Below, in pieces: positions 33,101 through 45,500 of a DNA stretch of 64,000 nucleotides. The stretch spans positions 165,382,416-165,446,415 of the forward strand of contig CM054060.1 of the NCBI GenBank assembly GCA_028641055.1, in the 5' to 3' direction. Both the position numbers and the translations under genes were made by a program. The notes under the pieces were generated by a model that was given only the letters and a program-made list of their open reading frames with translations, searched no databases and was not told the origin of the DNA. The first letter of the stretch is position 1. Each line of letters opens with the position of its first letter. Source of the stretch: Alopecurus myosuroides. Lineage: Eukaryota > Streptophyta > Magnoliopsida > Poales > Poaceae.

Positions 33101-34734
33101 TGGCTTACAGGGGGCCCTCCCTGTCAGCACTTGGGAGAAAAAAAAGGTGGGGTTTTTCCCCGTGCGAGGCCAGGGGCTGGAACCCTGAACCTCTCGCTCG
33201 TGTGCGCGCTTACTGAACCAGTGGGGTGCGTTTCGTTTCTTGTCAGTTAACCACACGCGGACCAGTTGAGGTGTTGCTCGTGGATCTGAATTTTCTGACG
33301 AACAAAACCATGCCGGAACTCTGACAGAGACCAACGCTCAACTGCGGCGATCACCGGGTGCTCGTGCTCGCTGCGCGTGTGCTGCGATGATGCTGGATGC
33401 ATGCACGGATCCGTGATGCAGAGGGTGGACAGGGAGGAGGAGGGCACGGCGGCTGCTCACCGGCGTTGTCGTCGTGCAGAGGCTCGGTGGAGACGACTCG
33501 ACGGCGGCAGCGGAGTGGACGAGGACGGCGGCGACGGCGTGCGTGGTCCCAGCTCCCAGGAAGATGTCGAGGACGTCGGGGAGGGTACGGAGGCCTGGTT
33601 CCAGCGACTAACCAGAGGTGAGGTGGAGTGGAACGCCGGTGATCATCGTGGTTTCAGAGTAGGTGGCCACGGTGAGGATTAACGGTGAGTTTCAGAGGGA
33701 GAAATCTCGCCGGGGGAGAGAGAAACGGCGGGGATCGCGAGGGCTAGGTGGGTGGCTAGGGTTAGGGCTGCGGCGCGCGCCCTAGGGGGTCTAAATAGGG
33801 TGCTGCAAGGGCTGGTGGCCATAGGCGCGCCCGTCTTCCGCCGTGGCACCGCTAGATTTCTCGCCGTACAGGGAAAAGACGACGGGGGCGGCTCAGGGAA
33901 GCGTTACGCGGGGAGTTAGCGGGCTGGGCCGCGCTAGGAGGTAAGTTGCTGCGCGCGCGTTGGCTTTTCTCCCTTTTTTTCTATTTTGCTTTTCTGTTTT
34001 TTTTGTAGCAAATAGAAATGGAAGAGAAGAGGGGTTTTGGGGTTAGCAAAAAATCCTAGAAAAATTAGGGTGAGCTCATTAGGTTAATTACAACCAAATA
34101 CCAAGTTTGGAATTAAAAAATATTTAAATTTTTGTGCTGTTTGGAAATAAATCAAATTTAGATGATTTTGAATATTTAAAATGATTATTAAAACCAAAAC
34201 TTTAATAGAGTGACCCAAATGACTTAATTGGAAACAAAGAGTAAAAAAATGTTTTGATTATTTTTATAATTTCAAATTGGTGTGCTGTTTGAATGTTTTT
34301 GGTTTGAATTTGGAAAAGTTGATAATTAATTGATTAATATTGGAAACAATGTTTTTATTAGGGTGACCCCTATTGATTAAATAGGACAATTGTGATTAGA
34401 ATTTGTTTGGTATTTTTATAATTTTCAAATGAGGTGTTGTTTGATGTTTGGATTTGAGTTTGAAAGCAATTTGGGAGTTATTTAATTGAAATAAAAGCAC
34501 CATTTTACTAGTTGATTCATTATGGAATGATTGGAAATAAAAGGTTGTAACAGAGCAAGTATGAAATAAAGTTTGGAAATAAGTTGAATTTCAAATGTGA
34601 AAACAATTAGGAACAGATGCAAAACAATTAGTAAACAATGCAAACAAATAAATAAACATGATGACATGATGCAATACTTTAATTAAACAGGAAAACAAAC
34701 ATTCTAGGGGTATTTTCATACTTGGGATGTTACA
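30139..34734 (-). repeat. Element B 5' LTR (right copy), 4,596 bp
   Basis: Near-identical to 19735-24307 but with a 20-bp extra segment near 32293, flanked by repeated AAGTTTGGAAAT-type sequence. Conserved core palindromes at 31137-31148 and 31154-31163, AT-rich array 32270-32960, tRNA-like segment about 33169-33232, GC-rich leader 33240-33900, TATA-like box 33791-33798. It is the promoter LTR of B, reading minus. Confidence 0.9.
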
Positions 34735-34739
34735 AAACC

Positions 34740-37187
34740 CGGAAAAAATCAAGGCCATCCAGAGCCTGAAAAAGCCGGAAGGCCTGAAACACGTTGAGAA
34801 GCTCACAGGATGTGTGGCAGCATTAAGACGGTTTATATCTAGGCTTGGAGAAAAAGCGATACCTCTATACCGACTCTTGAGGAAAACCGACAAATTCGTA
34901 TGGGACCAAGAGGCGGACGAGGCATTTGAAGCCCTGAAAAAGCAGTTATCTGAGGCACCGATTCTGGCAGCGCCGGGTCCCAAAGAGCCCATGTTGTTAT
35001 ACATCGCGGCCGGGCCTCAGGGCGGTTAGCGAAGTGGTTGTGGTTGAGCGCAAGGAGGATGGAAAGGATCATCCGGTACAAAGGCCGGTTTACTACGTGA
35101 GTGAGGTCTTATCGGAAGCAAAGCAGCATTACCCGCATTGGCAAAAGCTAGTTTTTGGGGTCTTCATGGCCAGCCGGAAATTGAAGCCGTACTTTCAGGA
35201 ACAACCCATAACAGTGGTTAGCTCCATACCAATGGCAGATATTATCAGAAATTCAGATGCGACAGGCAGAATAGCCAAATGGGCCATTGAGATGGGAGAT
35301 TATCACATCAACTACGAGCCTCGGTCTGCAATCAAGTCCCAGGCTTTAGATGATTTTATCAATGATTGGACTCACACAAGCATGCCCACAATGATGCCAA
35401 GTTCCGAGTCTTGGGTGATGTACTTTGATGGTTCCAAGCAATACGAGGGATCAGGAGCTGGGGTGGTACTTACATCACCAAAAGGAGACAAGTTGAGTTA
35501 TGTGTTGCAATTTCACTTCGATTGCTCCAACAATGTGGCCGAGTATGAGGCCCTATTACACGGACTACGGGTAGCAAAGGAGATGAATATCAGGCGAATA
35601 AGGTGCTATGGAGACTTGGATCTTGTGGTACAGCAGGTCTCTGGAACCTGGGATAGAAAGGATGCAACAATGGCAGCATATTGCAGAGAGGTAGACAGGG
35701 TGGCCGGGTATTTTTCTGGGTATGAGGTGGAACACATTGATAGGCGAAAGAACGAGGTAGCAGATGCGCTCGCAAGACTCGGTTCGCGCCGAGAGCCAGT
35801 CCCGCCTAACGTTTTCCTGGACGAGTTATGGCGGCCCTCTGTCAAAACCGAGTCTGAAGAAGAGGTGGCCAACCAAGACCCGGATTTGGAGCTTGTGGCC
35901 GTTGTACGTACTATTCCCGAGTGGACGGAGCCGTTTTTGGCCTACCTGTCACAGGGCGAGTTACCTCCACAGGAAGTTTTAGCCAGGCAAATCCTGAGAC
36001 GAGCAAAGGGCTATTCTATCATCAATGGCGAGTTGTATAAGAGAAGTGCTGCAGGAGTCTTTTTGCGTTGTGTAACACCAGAGGAAGGCCGACAGATTTT
36101 GAGGGAGATCCATGAAGGTGATTGTGGGCATCATGCCTCCACAAGACCCCTTGTGGCTAAAGCATATCGACACGGTTTCTTCTGGCTCACGGCTTTGGCG
36201 GACGCGGAGCGCTTGGTGGCAAGATGTGATGGATGTCAAAGGTATGCTCGCCAAACCCATGTGCCGGCTATGGAGTTGCGAACAATCCCGTTGACCTGGC
36301 TGTTTTCAGTTTGGGGTATGGATATGGTGGGCCCCTTTCACATGTCGTCTTGCAAAAAGACTCATCTTTTGGTGGCTATTGATAAGTTTACTAAATGGGT
36401 TGAAGTCATGCCAGTCACCAATTGTGAGGCAGCCACAGCTGTCAAGTTCCTGAAAAAGATCATCTATCGGTTTGGATATCCTCATAGCATAATAACAGAC
36501 AATGGGACCAACATGTCCTTAGGTGAGATGGAAAAGTTTTGTGGAAACAACGGTGTTCGCCTTGATGTAGCCTCAGTAGCCCATCCACAAGCTAATGGAC
36601 AAGTGGAGAGGGCAAACCAGGAATTACTTCGCGGGTTGAAACCACGACTACGAGTCCCGTGCCTCAGAGCTGCTGGAGCATGGGTAGAGGAGTTACCATC
36701 AGTGGTTTGGGGGATTAACACTACACCTAACAGATCTACTCAGATGACTCCGTTTTTTATGGTCTATGGTGCAGAGGCGGTTCTTCCGAGTCATATTATT
36801 CATGACTCGCCCCGAGTAGCAGCTTATGTTGAGGTGGAAAACGAGAAGACCCGGCAAGACGATGTGGACATGTTAGAAGAGCACAGAGAGCAAGCTTTGG
36901 AGAGATCAGCTATATATCAACAGGATTTGAGGCGATACCACAACCGGCGAGTCAAAACCCGGGTCTTCCAGGAAGGGGACCTGGTACTGCGCTTAGTACA
37001 ATCAAAGGAAGGAAAGCACAAGTTGTCTCCACCATGGGAAGGCCCGTTCATCATAAGCCGGAATTTGCATAATGGATCATACTACTTAATAGACGCAAGG
37101 GAAGAGTCGACACTGTCAATGACACCGCCCATACCACTTCATCTTTGCAAGAACGGGAAAGACCATGGAACGTAGCTCAGCTACGTC
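34740..37187 (+). pseudogene. Element C pol, second part: RT end, RNase H, second RNase H-like domain, integrase
   Basis: 34740-35022 completes the RT thumb and connection (F-V-W-D-Q-E-A-D-E-A-F). A one-base insertion in the GGGCGG run near 35022 shifts the frame, and a stop follows at 35027-35029. From 35034 to 37175 a 713-residue frame carries RNase H (P-V-Y-Y-V-S-E-V-L, H-Y-P), then a second, cellular-type RNase H-like domain (M-Y-F-D-G-S, N-N-V-A-E-Y-E-A-L, about residues 127-260). That dual arrangement is a hallmark of the Tat lineage. Integrase follows: H...C-D-G-C-Q-R zinc module near 385-405, then catalytic acidic residues in W-G-M-D-M-V-G-P-F, I-T-D-N-G-T-N and H-P-Q-A-N-G-Q-V-E-R. 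A further shift near 37110 moves the conserved C-terminal tail to another frame ending at 37187. At least two frameshifts make it defective. Confidence 0.88.
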
Positions 37188-38326
37188 CTTACTACACTTA
37201 GCGTAGGCTAGGTTTACAAGTTGAATTGCATGATGTTAACAGGCAGCAGGTTTCAGATGCACTCTTTTCCTATCCAGGGTACCTAAGGGGACTGGAGGGT
37301 TTTTAATGAGGCGGCTTGCTGACCTAATCTTTCTCATATCAATAAAGAGATGGTTAAACTATGATATTACTTGTTTTCTATTTTCTTTCTATTAGTCCGT
37401 TTTAAAGTCTTTTATGTCTTATTCTACTCCATATCAGGTAAGTATTTATGGTTTAGTTATAATACACTAGGTTTAAAATTTTCATAGATTGCATATATAG
37501 GTCTTGGGGGCTGATTGCTTGAATAGCACAGCTATAATCTCAAGACCCGGCCACGATGCCATTAGGTTATAAGGACCGATTACTTGCAATAAGTACGGTT
37601 ACAATCTTATAACCGGACAATAGAGCCAAAACTTCCTTGATCTTCCTTGCTTAAGCTCGATGTGACTCGCAACAAAGTGGCGTGATTGCTAGCCTATAAA
37701 ACCAATCAGTCATGATGCCCACGGGGACTTCCCTGACCCTGTCTTTATAGAGTTATAAGCAACATTGAGTATCCACGCGAAAGCCGGCTTACAGCAAAGG
37801 GGGTCAAAAGGGTCATCCAAACCACAAGTTATGCAGAGTAAAAGGCGATAGCCGGAAACTCACAATGTATTAAGCATAGCTTCAAAATTTATATGTGTAG
37901 CTATATGTTTTGGGCCTTGGCAAAAACAGGGAGCCTTTTTCTTAAAACTACAAATCCCTAAAACTCGGAGATTTGGGTCTTGGGGACTTGGGAATTTGAG
38001 AAAAACAGCAAACGGTCTAGCTATTGAGCTTAAAACCCAAAAATCCGAGTCTTGGGGACTTGGGGACTTAAGAAACAAAAGTTCACCAGGTCAACAAATC
38101 CAAAGACCCGGAAACCGACTCTCACATATCTGGAAAAGAAGAAAGTGCAGAAAAGCGAAATTATCCAAGTTCAAGGCTGAAAAGGGCATATCAAGGTGGA
38201 TGGCCAAAAGGGCCATCAAAGCCATAAAAGTTTAAGTGTGTTACAAACCAAGGTAATAGTATCAAAAGTGCACAGGCGCACTATTACAACATGCCTATTG
38301 GCCGAATGAGTGTTTGTGGACAAACT
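37188..38326 (+). other. Element C spacer between pol and the antisense gene
   Basis: No gene. Contains two related stretches around 37960-38070 with repeated GTCTTGGGGACTTGGG motifs. It is the expected non-coding interval of a Tat-type element with an antisense ORF. Confidence 0.5.
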
Positions 38327-41300
38327 TTACTCGGCATTCATAGCCGAGTCTTCAGCAGCAGTCTTGGTAGCCGGATCTTTAGTGTTTTCTTCTGTAGCCT
38401 TCCCTGCCTCCGTATCCGGATCAACCACGGTATCAGCGCGAGCTGGAGGAGGGATGACTGGAGTGGATGATGCTAGCACAGAGCCGGCCTTGGCCTTCCT
38501 CTTGGCAACTTCCTCCTTCCACCGGGCTAGCATATCAAAGGGAGAAGGAAAATCAGAAGGTACCGGCTTATCTTCAGCGTTGTACGGAGGGGTAAGCTTG
38601 TTCACGTCAAGTTTATCGGCTATCAAGCTTGCCGAGTGACGTATCTGAGCATGAATAGCTTTTTAGTCCTTTGCCGAGAATCGAGAGCTGTCTGTGTTGA
38701 ATTCGGGGAACCCATTCACAAGCGTTGCCGGCTCAAGCCTAGGAAAGTAGGCTTTGGCCAACGCAAGGACACGGGTCACCCCAACCCGGCACGCCGAGCG
38801 CTTCCAGTGGTCGATCCAAGAAGGGACCATTGAGCACGCATCGAGCATTTGGGATACACCGCCATAACCACCAGGCCACCTCACGGCTTCAAGGGTCCAC
38901 TTGGTCCCCGCAGAAAATTGCTGGATAACCGCCTTCAAGGTCTTCAATTTCTCTATATCATCTTCATCACCAACTTTGTCACCCGGACCTGCAGAATAAA
39001 GAGAAAAGTAAAGTGGTAAGGTCCGGGTCATAGACCCTATCAAATGAGAAACTCGAGTCATAGTCAGGAAGTTAAGTTCCTTTACCAATTATGGAGTTGT
39101 ATGTATCGGCAACAGAGGTCGATAATTTCTTCAGTAAACCCTCAACATGGTGGAGCTTTTTCTTGCATTTCTTGCAATCCTTGGAAAGGTCCTTCACCTC
39201 GACCTCCAGCTCCTCTCGAAGTTTGGTCTCAACTTGGAGGAGTTTGTTGGTTTTCGCCAACATCTCCTCCGTCCGGGTCACATAATCCTGAAAAATAGAC
39301 AAGGAGATATTAGTCGGTTGCAGCATAAAAACCGAGTATGGAAGGTTATATAGCTATGGAAGCACCGAGTAAACTATGTATAGTTCACCCGGAACTTGGG
39401 GACTAGGTGAGTACGCAAATAATATCGGTAAAGTTACCTGATGCTCGGCTGCTAGGGATTCGAGAATATCTTTTTCATTGGATTTCAGAGAAAAAAGTTC
39501 ATCTAGCATCGCTTCAAAGTCAAGGCCACTCAGATTTGGCATGGAGGAGCTAGGGTTCTGGATACCCGGTGGCGGGGTCTTTTCCTGCTTCATCGGGTTG
39601 ACTATGGCCGCCTGGGTGTTAGGAGCAGGGGCAGCCCTCTGTGTTCCCAGAAACCCGACATCAGCGTCAGCCGATTGATGTGTTGGCAGGGGGAACCCGG
39701 TTTCTGGGACAATGGGGTCATTCAGCTCTTCCTCTTCACCGCCAGATGCGGGCTTGGTAGCACTCTCCGGTTCTTCCATGGCCGGGTTATCAACGTGCGT
39801 ATCCTCCGGGTCACTAAGTGTAACCTTGGGTCTGAGAAAGAAAAGGAAAAAGTTAGTAAGTAATATACGGAAGACAAGGAAAATAAAGGTATATTGGTTA
39901 ATAAGGGTAGCAAGTTACCCGGTATTCACGACGAAGTCGGCTGGGAGATCGTTGCTGGACCCGGAAGATGCTGATAAAGAATTGGAAAGTGAGACCCGGA
40001 GTTGTCCGGCTAAGGGATGATTTGGAGATGGAAATTTTCAAGGTATATGGGTTTGATAAGTTGGAGGAGTACCGGCTCGGCGAGCGGGCGACATGGGGAT
40101 ACCCGGGTTAAGAGGATCGTCACCCGGAGAGGTCCGGGTTGCCCGTCATTTTGTTGGAGTTGATTCCTTCAGAGATGATGAAGTGGTTAGATACCTGTTA
40201 AGTTCGGACATATTGGCATAGGAGTATGGCTTGGAGGTCATGGAAGAGTATGGCACATTGAAAACAACTCTCCTACTCTTCCTCTTCGCCCCAACCTCAG
40301 CCTCCGGCTCTGCTTCACTCTCTTCTGACTGAGTGTCGGCCTTGTCCTCTAGCACTGGTGAGTGAGGAGCATTGTCTGAAGGAGGAGAAGTTTGGTCCAA
40401 TAAGCTAACGAAGTAATTATTGATCAGGAACCCGGAATTACCTTCATCGCTATCAGTCGGCTCTTCCTCCTCCTCCCAGTTTTCAGAAGGGGGAGGGGTG
40501 ACAGTCTTCCAGAATGCGTCAGTTTCCTGAGTAAAAAACATAGGGATAAAAGTTAGTATCCATACATAAGAAGTGTCAGTCGGAATAAAGAGTGATAGCC
40601 GGTTCTTACTGGAGGAGCCGACTTAGAGCGTGTAAAAGGGGCAAGCCTGGCGATGCTCTTGATAACATCAACTCTCTCAGCCAAGAAAGTCTTCATGATT
40701 TTATTTACATCTGCGGCCGGGTAAGTTTTCTCCGAGTATCGGAGAGAGTCGGTGACGTGCCCGGAGCTGGGGCCGAATGCTGTGTGGCTGGATCCGGCAG
40801 CTGACCCAGGTTTTTATTAGATTAAGCCCAATAAGTCCTTGGGCCGAAAGCACAACAAGTTTGTGGAGAAGAGGCTGGATAGACTGTCTATCGGCCTCGG
40901 ATGCGAAAGAGTTTAGGTTATCGGAAAGAGAAAGGATATCATCAGAGAAACCCGGCAAAGGCTTCTCGCCGGGTAAGGATGTGTCTCGGCAGTAGAAAAA
41001 TGTCTCCTGCCAGTGCTTCACATGAGAGTGAAGACTAAGAGTCGGCATCAGAGAGTTTTTACGCCTCTGAATCGAGACCCGTCCACAGACTAGGAGGGCC
41101 CCGTCCGTGCTCTCTCGGCAGGGTTTGCATTGGAACAATTCTAAGAATAAAGCAAGGTTTGGAGAAATGCATACATAGGCTTCACAGAGGACTATGAAGT
41201 GGCAAATGTTCACCATAGAGTTTGGGCCGATATCAAATACCCGGAGTTTATAGTGGTCCAGAAGATCCCGGAAGAAAGGGTGACCCGGGGGGCGGAAACC

Positions 41301-41540
41301 CCGGATCACATGCTCGAGGAAGACGACTACCTCATCCGGCCTTGGGGAAGGCCGGGTCTCCTCACCTGGCGTCCTCCACTGGATGTCCGACTCAGCGGGC
41401 AGGACACCCGACTCGGCCAGCTCGTCAAGTTTGGCCTTGGTAACAGTCGATTTCGCCCAATTGGCAGAAATCGACTGACTTGGCTTTTTCTTTCCAGCCG
41501 GGTTTTTGCCCTTCAGCTTAGCACTAGCCTTGGGAGCCAT
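38327..41540 (-). pseudogene. Antisense multi-exon gene of element C with 'putative gypsy type transposon' domain (PF04195 type)
   Basis: On the minus strand ATG at 41540 opens a basic N terminus rich in K/P. It is followed by a domain with F-F-R-D-L-L-D-H-Y, P-N-S-M-V-N-I-C-H-F-I-V-L-C-E and L-F-L-E-L-F-Q-C, which fits the Transposase_28 family found only in plant repeats. Exon 1 runs to a donor at 40609 (CCA then GTAAGA) but needs one frameshift near 40790-40750 to get there. Exon 2 is about 40526-40195 (acceptor TTTACTCAG, donor GTATCT) and is acidic. Further segments at 39779-39450, 39290-39085 (K/E-rich coiled coil), 38990-38663 and 38626-38327 continue the gene; their exact joints are not certain. 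Tat-lineage gypsy elements of plants are known to carry such antisense ORFs downstream of pol. Function unknown. Confidence 0.65.
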
Positions 41541-42511
41541 GGAGCGTAGATCTAGATGGAGGTAAAATGGGAGTAAGTAAAGGCTGCGAAATTCGAGGAG
41601 CGCAACTAATTGATACAGCAGGAAAAGGGAAAGGTAAAATAACTAAGTGTTTGCAAGGGATGCGGAAAATGGATCTAGCCAAGAACGAGTGCGGAAAAGT
41701 ATGAGATTGCAAATTGCGAGAGCGCATCTAGCTAACGGAGCAGTGGCGGATAACTACGAGTGAAATTCGAGCCAAAATGCTAGCACAATATTGGAAAGAA
41801 AGGAGGTCTAGATCTAATGGCACAAAGTGCTTACCGGGGTGGTCCGCTTGTGGAGATGCGCGGCGGCGACGATTCGGGAACGACGGTGATCCGCTGGCGG
41901 AGGCGGCCCGTCTCGAGAGCCCCAGCGGCGCGGACGAAGGTGTGAGTACGAGCGTTGACGGAGGCGCGGGCGGCGACCGGCGGTGACCCTGCGGGTACTG
42001 GCGCAGCTGTGGTGGACGCGGGCTTGATTTTGGGCTCGTGGGCACGGAGGCGGAGCGAGAGGAAGAAGGAGAAGAGGAAAGGGCCGTTGAGATTTAGGGT
42101 TGACCCCATGGACCAATTTATAGGCGCGGGGAAAAACTTAGGGTTTGGGCGGTAAGTGAGAAATTTTCCGAAGAGATTGATCCGGCCCGGATATTTGGGG
42201 ATAGGTATTGAGGTAATCGTTGCGAGATATCCGGTTAAAGATTGAGATAGGTTTTAGGCGTATTACTAGGATTGGCGGATAGGGATACGAATGCCGGGTC
42301 TTGTCACGTTTCTTTGGAGTGTTCACCCGGGAAATGATGCCCTGGCTCGGGGAAAACCGGGTTATTATATGGACCGCCCAAAGAGCAGGCCTGGCTATAG
42401 TTAAAAGCGCTCTAACCCGGCATACTATGAATTCGAATGTTTATTGTTTTGTAGGGAATAGCGTGCGCTTCATGGTTGATCCCAAGATGCCCAAGCTATT
42501 CTGGGGACTAC
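41541..42511 (-). other. Upstream region of the antisense gene, up to C's 3' LTR
   Basis: No gene. 41830-42110 is GC-rich with a purine-rich strand like a plant 5' UTR for the antisense gene. 42120-42500 is plain element sequence ending in the polypurine tract. Confidence 0.4.
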
Positions 42512-42522
42512 TGTTGGAGGGA
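42501..42522 (+). promoter_or_regulatory. Polypurine tract and first bases of element C 3' LTR
   Basis: CTGGGGACTAC followed by TGTTGGAGG at 42512. This is the usual polypurine tract/LTR boundary of Tat-type elements; the LTR is cut almost at once by element D. Confidence 0.65.
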
Positions 42523-42527
42523 TGGTA

Positions 42528-45500
42528 TGTGACGCCCCGGGATCGGGCACTATGCAGATTTCAGCATTTCCGCCAAAATCCACATAATAACCGATTCCAG
42601 GTTGCCACTTGTGATAACATTACAACAGTTCACGAATAATCCACAACAACAACAGAGGAGGTATATACAAGACGACTCAAACGAGTCAAGGATACAACTG
42701 ATACAATACAAAGATCCAAATGACAGCGGAAGAAACAACATAGTGCCCGACTACGGACAAGATACAAATTGGACTAAGAGTCCTGAAGATAACCGATGGC
42801 GTCCAATCCCTGCCCAGGCCAAGCCGGACGGATTCCCAAGCTAATGTCGTCAGACTTCAAACCTGTTGACTGCAATGTGGAATATGCAGCCACGAAATGG
42901 ATTCGTGGGTCAGTACTATTAAGTAGTGGCAAGTGGATAAACCATACTCACAAGATACCAGCATAACCAATCATCACAAGATACAAATACTTTGGGTACA
43001 ACGGAAAGGAAGGGATTATTGCAAAGAAGCGGCAGCGGGCTGCACTAACTAACTACAGAGACGCGCTACAACATCCGGCTAAAAGAAAGGGATAAGATAG
43101 CGCGACAAAACCAACTATAACTACTCACCAAACAATACCCATCCAATGTTACCCCCTACTAAGGAAGCAACCCAAGGAAACTCACCCTGTTGATTAAGGT
43201 GACATTCATTTTTATGGTGGAGGTAATCTATATTACTAGTCAAGTTATTATCGTTAAGTGTAAGTTGTCTGAGTACTTGTTAGCCAACACTTTCACCAAG
43301 TCATCCATAACCGCGGACAACACGGCTTCTCGAGAAGATTAACCCTGCAGGGATGCACCAATTTGGCCGTACACGTAAGAATGACCCGCCAGATGGAAAG
43401 GCCCTTCCACCAAGCGAGGCACTCAACACAACCCAACTCTTCTTCGCATCAAGCCCAAATAACCCCGTGAAAATGAGCGCATGGCTAATCAAGCCCCACG
43501 AAGAAAAGGGGACCCTCATAGCACTCTAAGAACGTGTCTCCCTAAATGCCGACTACAAAAGTTACCACCCTGGCGCCAAGGGTTCGCACCTGCATATGCA
43601 TGTGGAAAATGGAAAACCCGAACTAAATGAGGCGATTTGGACGAGATGTGAATCGAATCAAAGTTGCGGGGGGCGCCCATACTCGCTTCCCACATGCGGT
43701 TAGCGCGCTCATCATGGGTCGGAGGACAAGACCCTTTTCCTAATTAAGATCGACACTAGCAGGACTCAAAACCACGCCGGGCCTCCTGCCGGTGCCTTAT
43801 CATAAAATTAATATTACCCAAAACATTAACATGTTGTTGATTGAATTGAAACCCAACTATCGACTAAACAGGTGATAAGACGGACAACGAGACTTGAGCG
43901 CAAACAACACTAAGCATGCAACTACGACACGAGGGCCAACAAGGTAAACAAACAACAGTTAATAGGAAGTGGAAGGAAGGCTATATCATGGTTGCAAGGT
44001 AAACATATTATAGGATCGATACACAAGCATCGAATCATAAGGCCAGAATAAAGGCAACGGGAAGAATCGGTAACAAGTGATGAAAGGCAGCCATAGGTAG
44101 CAAGTGAGTATACTTGCCTGGAATACAGCAAGTAGCGGTACATCCGAACTTGTCGTTGCTCACATCATCTCAGCGTCCTATCCGCGAAGAAGCAACGAAC
44201 TAGAACAAACACCGGATGCAACAATTACTTCTACGGCAAAAGATCCAGCATGATCAAGATATGGATGCATGACATGCAGGGATGCAACTTAACCAATTTA
44301 AGTTGAGACAAAAGCCCAACATTTAATTAGGAAGGTTTAAGTTATTTATCTAACCATCAATATTAAATGTTGTTTAGCATGGAAAACAAATAATAGATGA
44401 GCTAAACCAAATTAAATGGAATAGGGACCAATTTAATTGAGCACCCCAACACATTCCATGTTTGTTATTTAGGTGAACATGCATAACCCTAGTAAAATGC
44501 AATATGGAAGATGCAAACAAAGGCATGGATGGCATATTAATATTCCTTGCATTTTTCTGGTTGGAAAACATATTTTATATGTTGAATTTGGAATTAAAAT
44601 GAACAAGTTATCAAATTAGCAATTTTAAATGCATTAAATAAATAATTGGTCGTTTTCAGCAAATTAACTTATTTAAAACAGAAAACAAAGTTGATATTTG
44701 CAAAGTTCATGAAAAATGGGATGGAAAACATATTTTACATGTTCAAAAAGAATTTAGTTTGACCAAGTTATTAATTTAGCAATTTTAAATGAATTAAACA
44801 AGATTTAAATTATTTAACCAAGTTTAATTATTTAAAACATGAAACAAAGTTTATATTTGGAAAGCTTGTTCGATTTTGCATGGAAACCATATTTTACATT
44901 TTAAATTTGGAGTTCATTTGAATTATTTATAGGCATTTGAAAACCAGGGGCTATTCTGTAATTTCTGGGGACTTGGGTGGAAGGGAAAACATGGCCAGGG
45001 GCATGGTTGTGAAAACGGGTGCAGATCTGGGGCCAGATCCAGATCTGACCGTGTGGGCTATGACCCTGAGTCACTGCCGTGTGGGGACGGGTGCCACGCG
45101 GGCGCTGGCGTGGCGGCTAGAAGGTGACTGGGCCTTCAGCGTGTATGGCAGGTGGGCCCAGCGGTGTGGAGAGAAAATCCCAAAAATGGGGGTTTAATCG
45201 CGCGTGGGGGGGTTCGAACACGGGACCTCACGGAAGCATGCGGTGGGCTCTGCCACTGGGCTGGGCTGCGGTTCGTGAAAGGATACAGCTCTCACTGAAT
45301 AAGAGGTGGTCGTCGCGGTTTAACTTAAATTTGACAGACAAAAGTTCAGTCTTTGACAGTGAGTCGAGGACGGACGATCGGAGACCGGCGACGACGGACA
45401 GAGGTGGCGCTCGACGGCGGCCCACAGAGCAAGGGGAGTTGGGGCCTAGGCCTAGGAGGGAGGCTCACCTCGGTTGGTGGAAGACGCAGCGAGGCGCCAG

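Larger units (their letters stand above)
19735..34734 (-). mobile_element. Element B: complete 15,000-bp Ty3/gypsy chromovirus (Tekay/Del-like), minus strand
   Basis: LTRs 19735-24307 and 30139-34734 both run TGTCGCACC to GATGTTACA. The 5-bp target duplication is AAACC at 19730-19734 and 34735-34739. The interior reads on the minus strand: primer site at 30126-30138, extra ORF, gag-pol, integrase with a C-terminal chromodomain, polypurine tract at 24308-24322. Gag zinc knuckle, RT and chromodomain features fit the Tekay/Del clade of plant chromoviruses. LTR copies differ by a few dozen substitutions plus a 20-bp indel (by eye), so the insertion is moderately recent. pol has a one-base frameshift, so this copy is probably no longer autonomous. 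Confidence 0.93.
34740..42527 (+). mobile_element. Element C, right segment (end of RT, RNase H, integrase, antisense gene, start of 3' LTR)
   Basis: The RT frame interrupted at 19734 resumes here without loss once one AAACC copy is removed. The segment ends where element D interrupts C's 3' LTR after about 11-16 bases (TSD candidate TGGTA, 42523-42527). A C-rich-to-G-rich boundary CTGGGGACTAC immediately before TGTTGGAGG at 42512 is the polypurine tract/LTR junction. Confidence 0.87.

Noticed and set aside
39712..40020. Plus-strand open frames across the antisense gene of C (for example 39044-39353, 41199-41549)
   Set aside because: They mirror the minus-strand exons, lack domain features and have no splice logic; shadows of the antisense gene.
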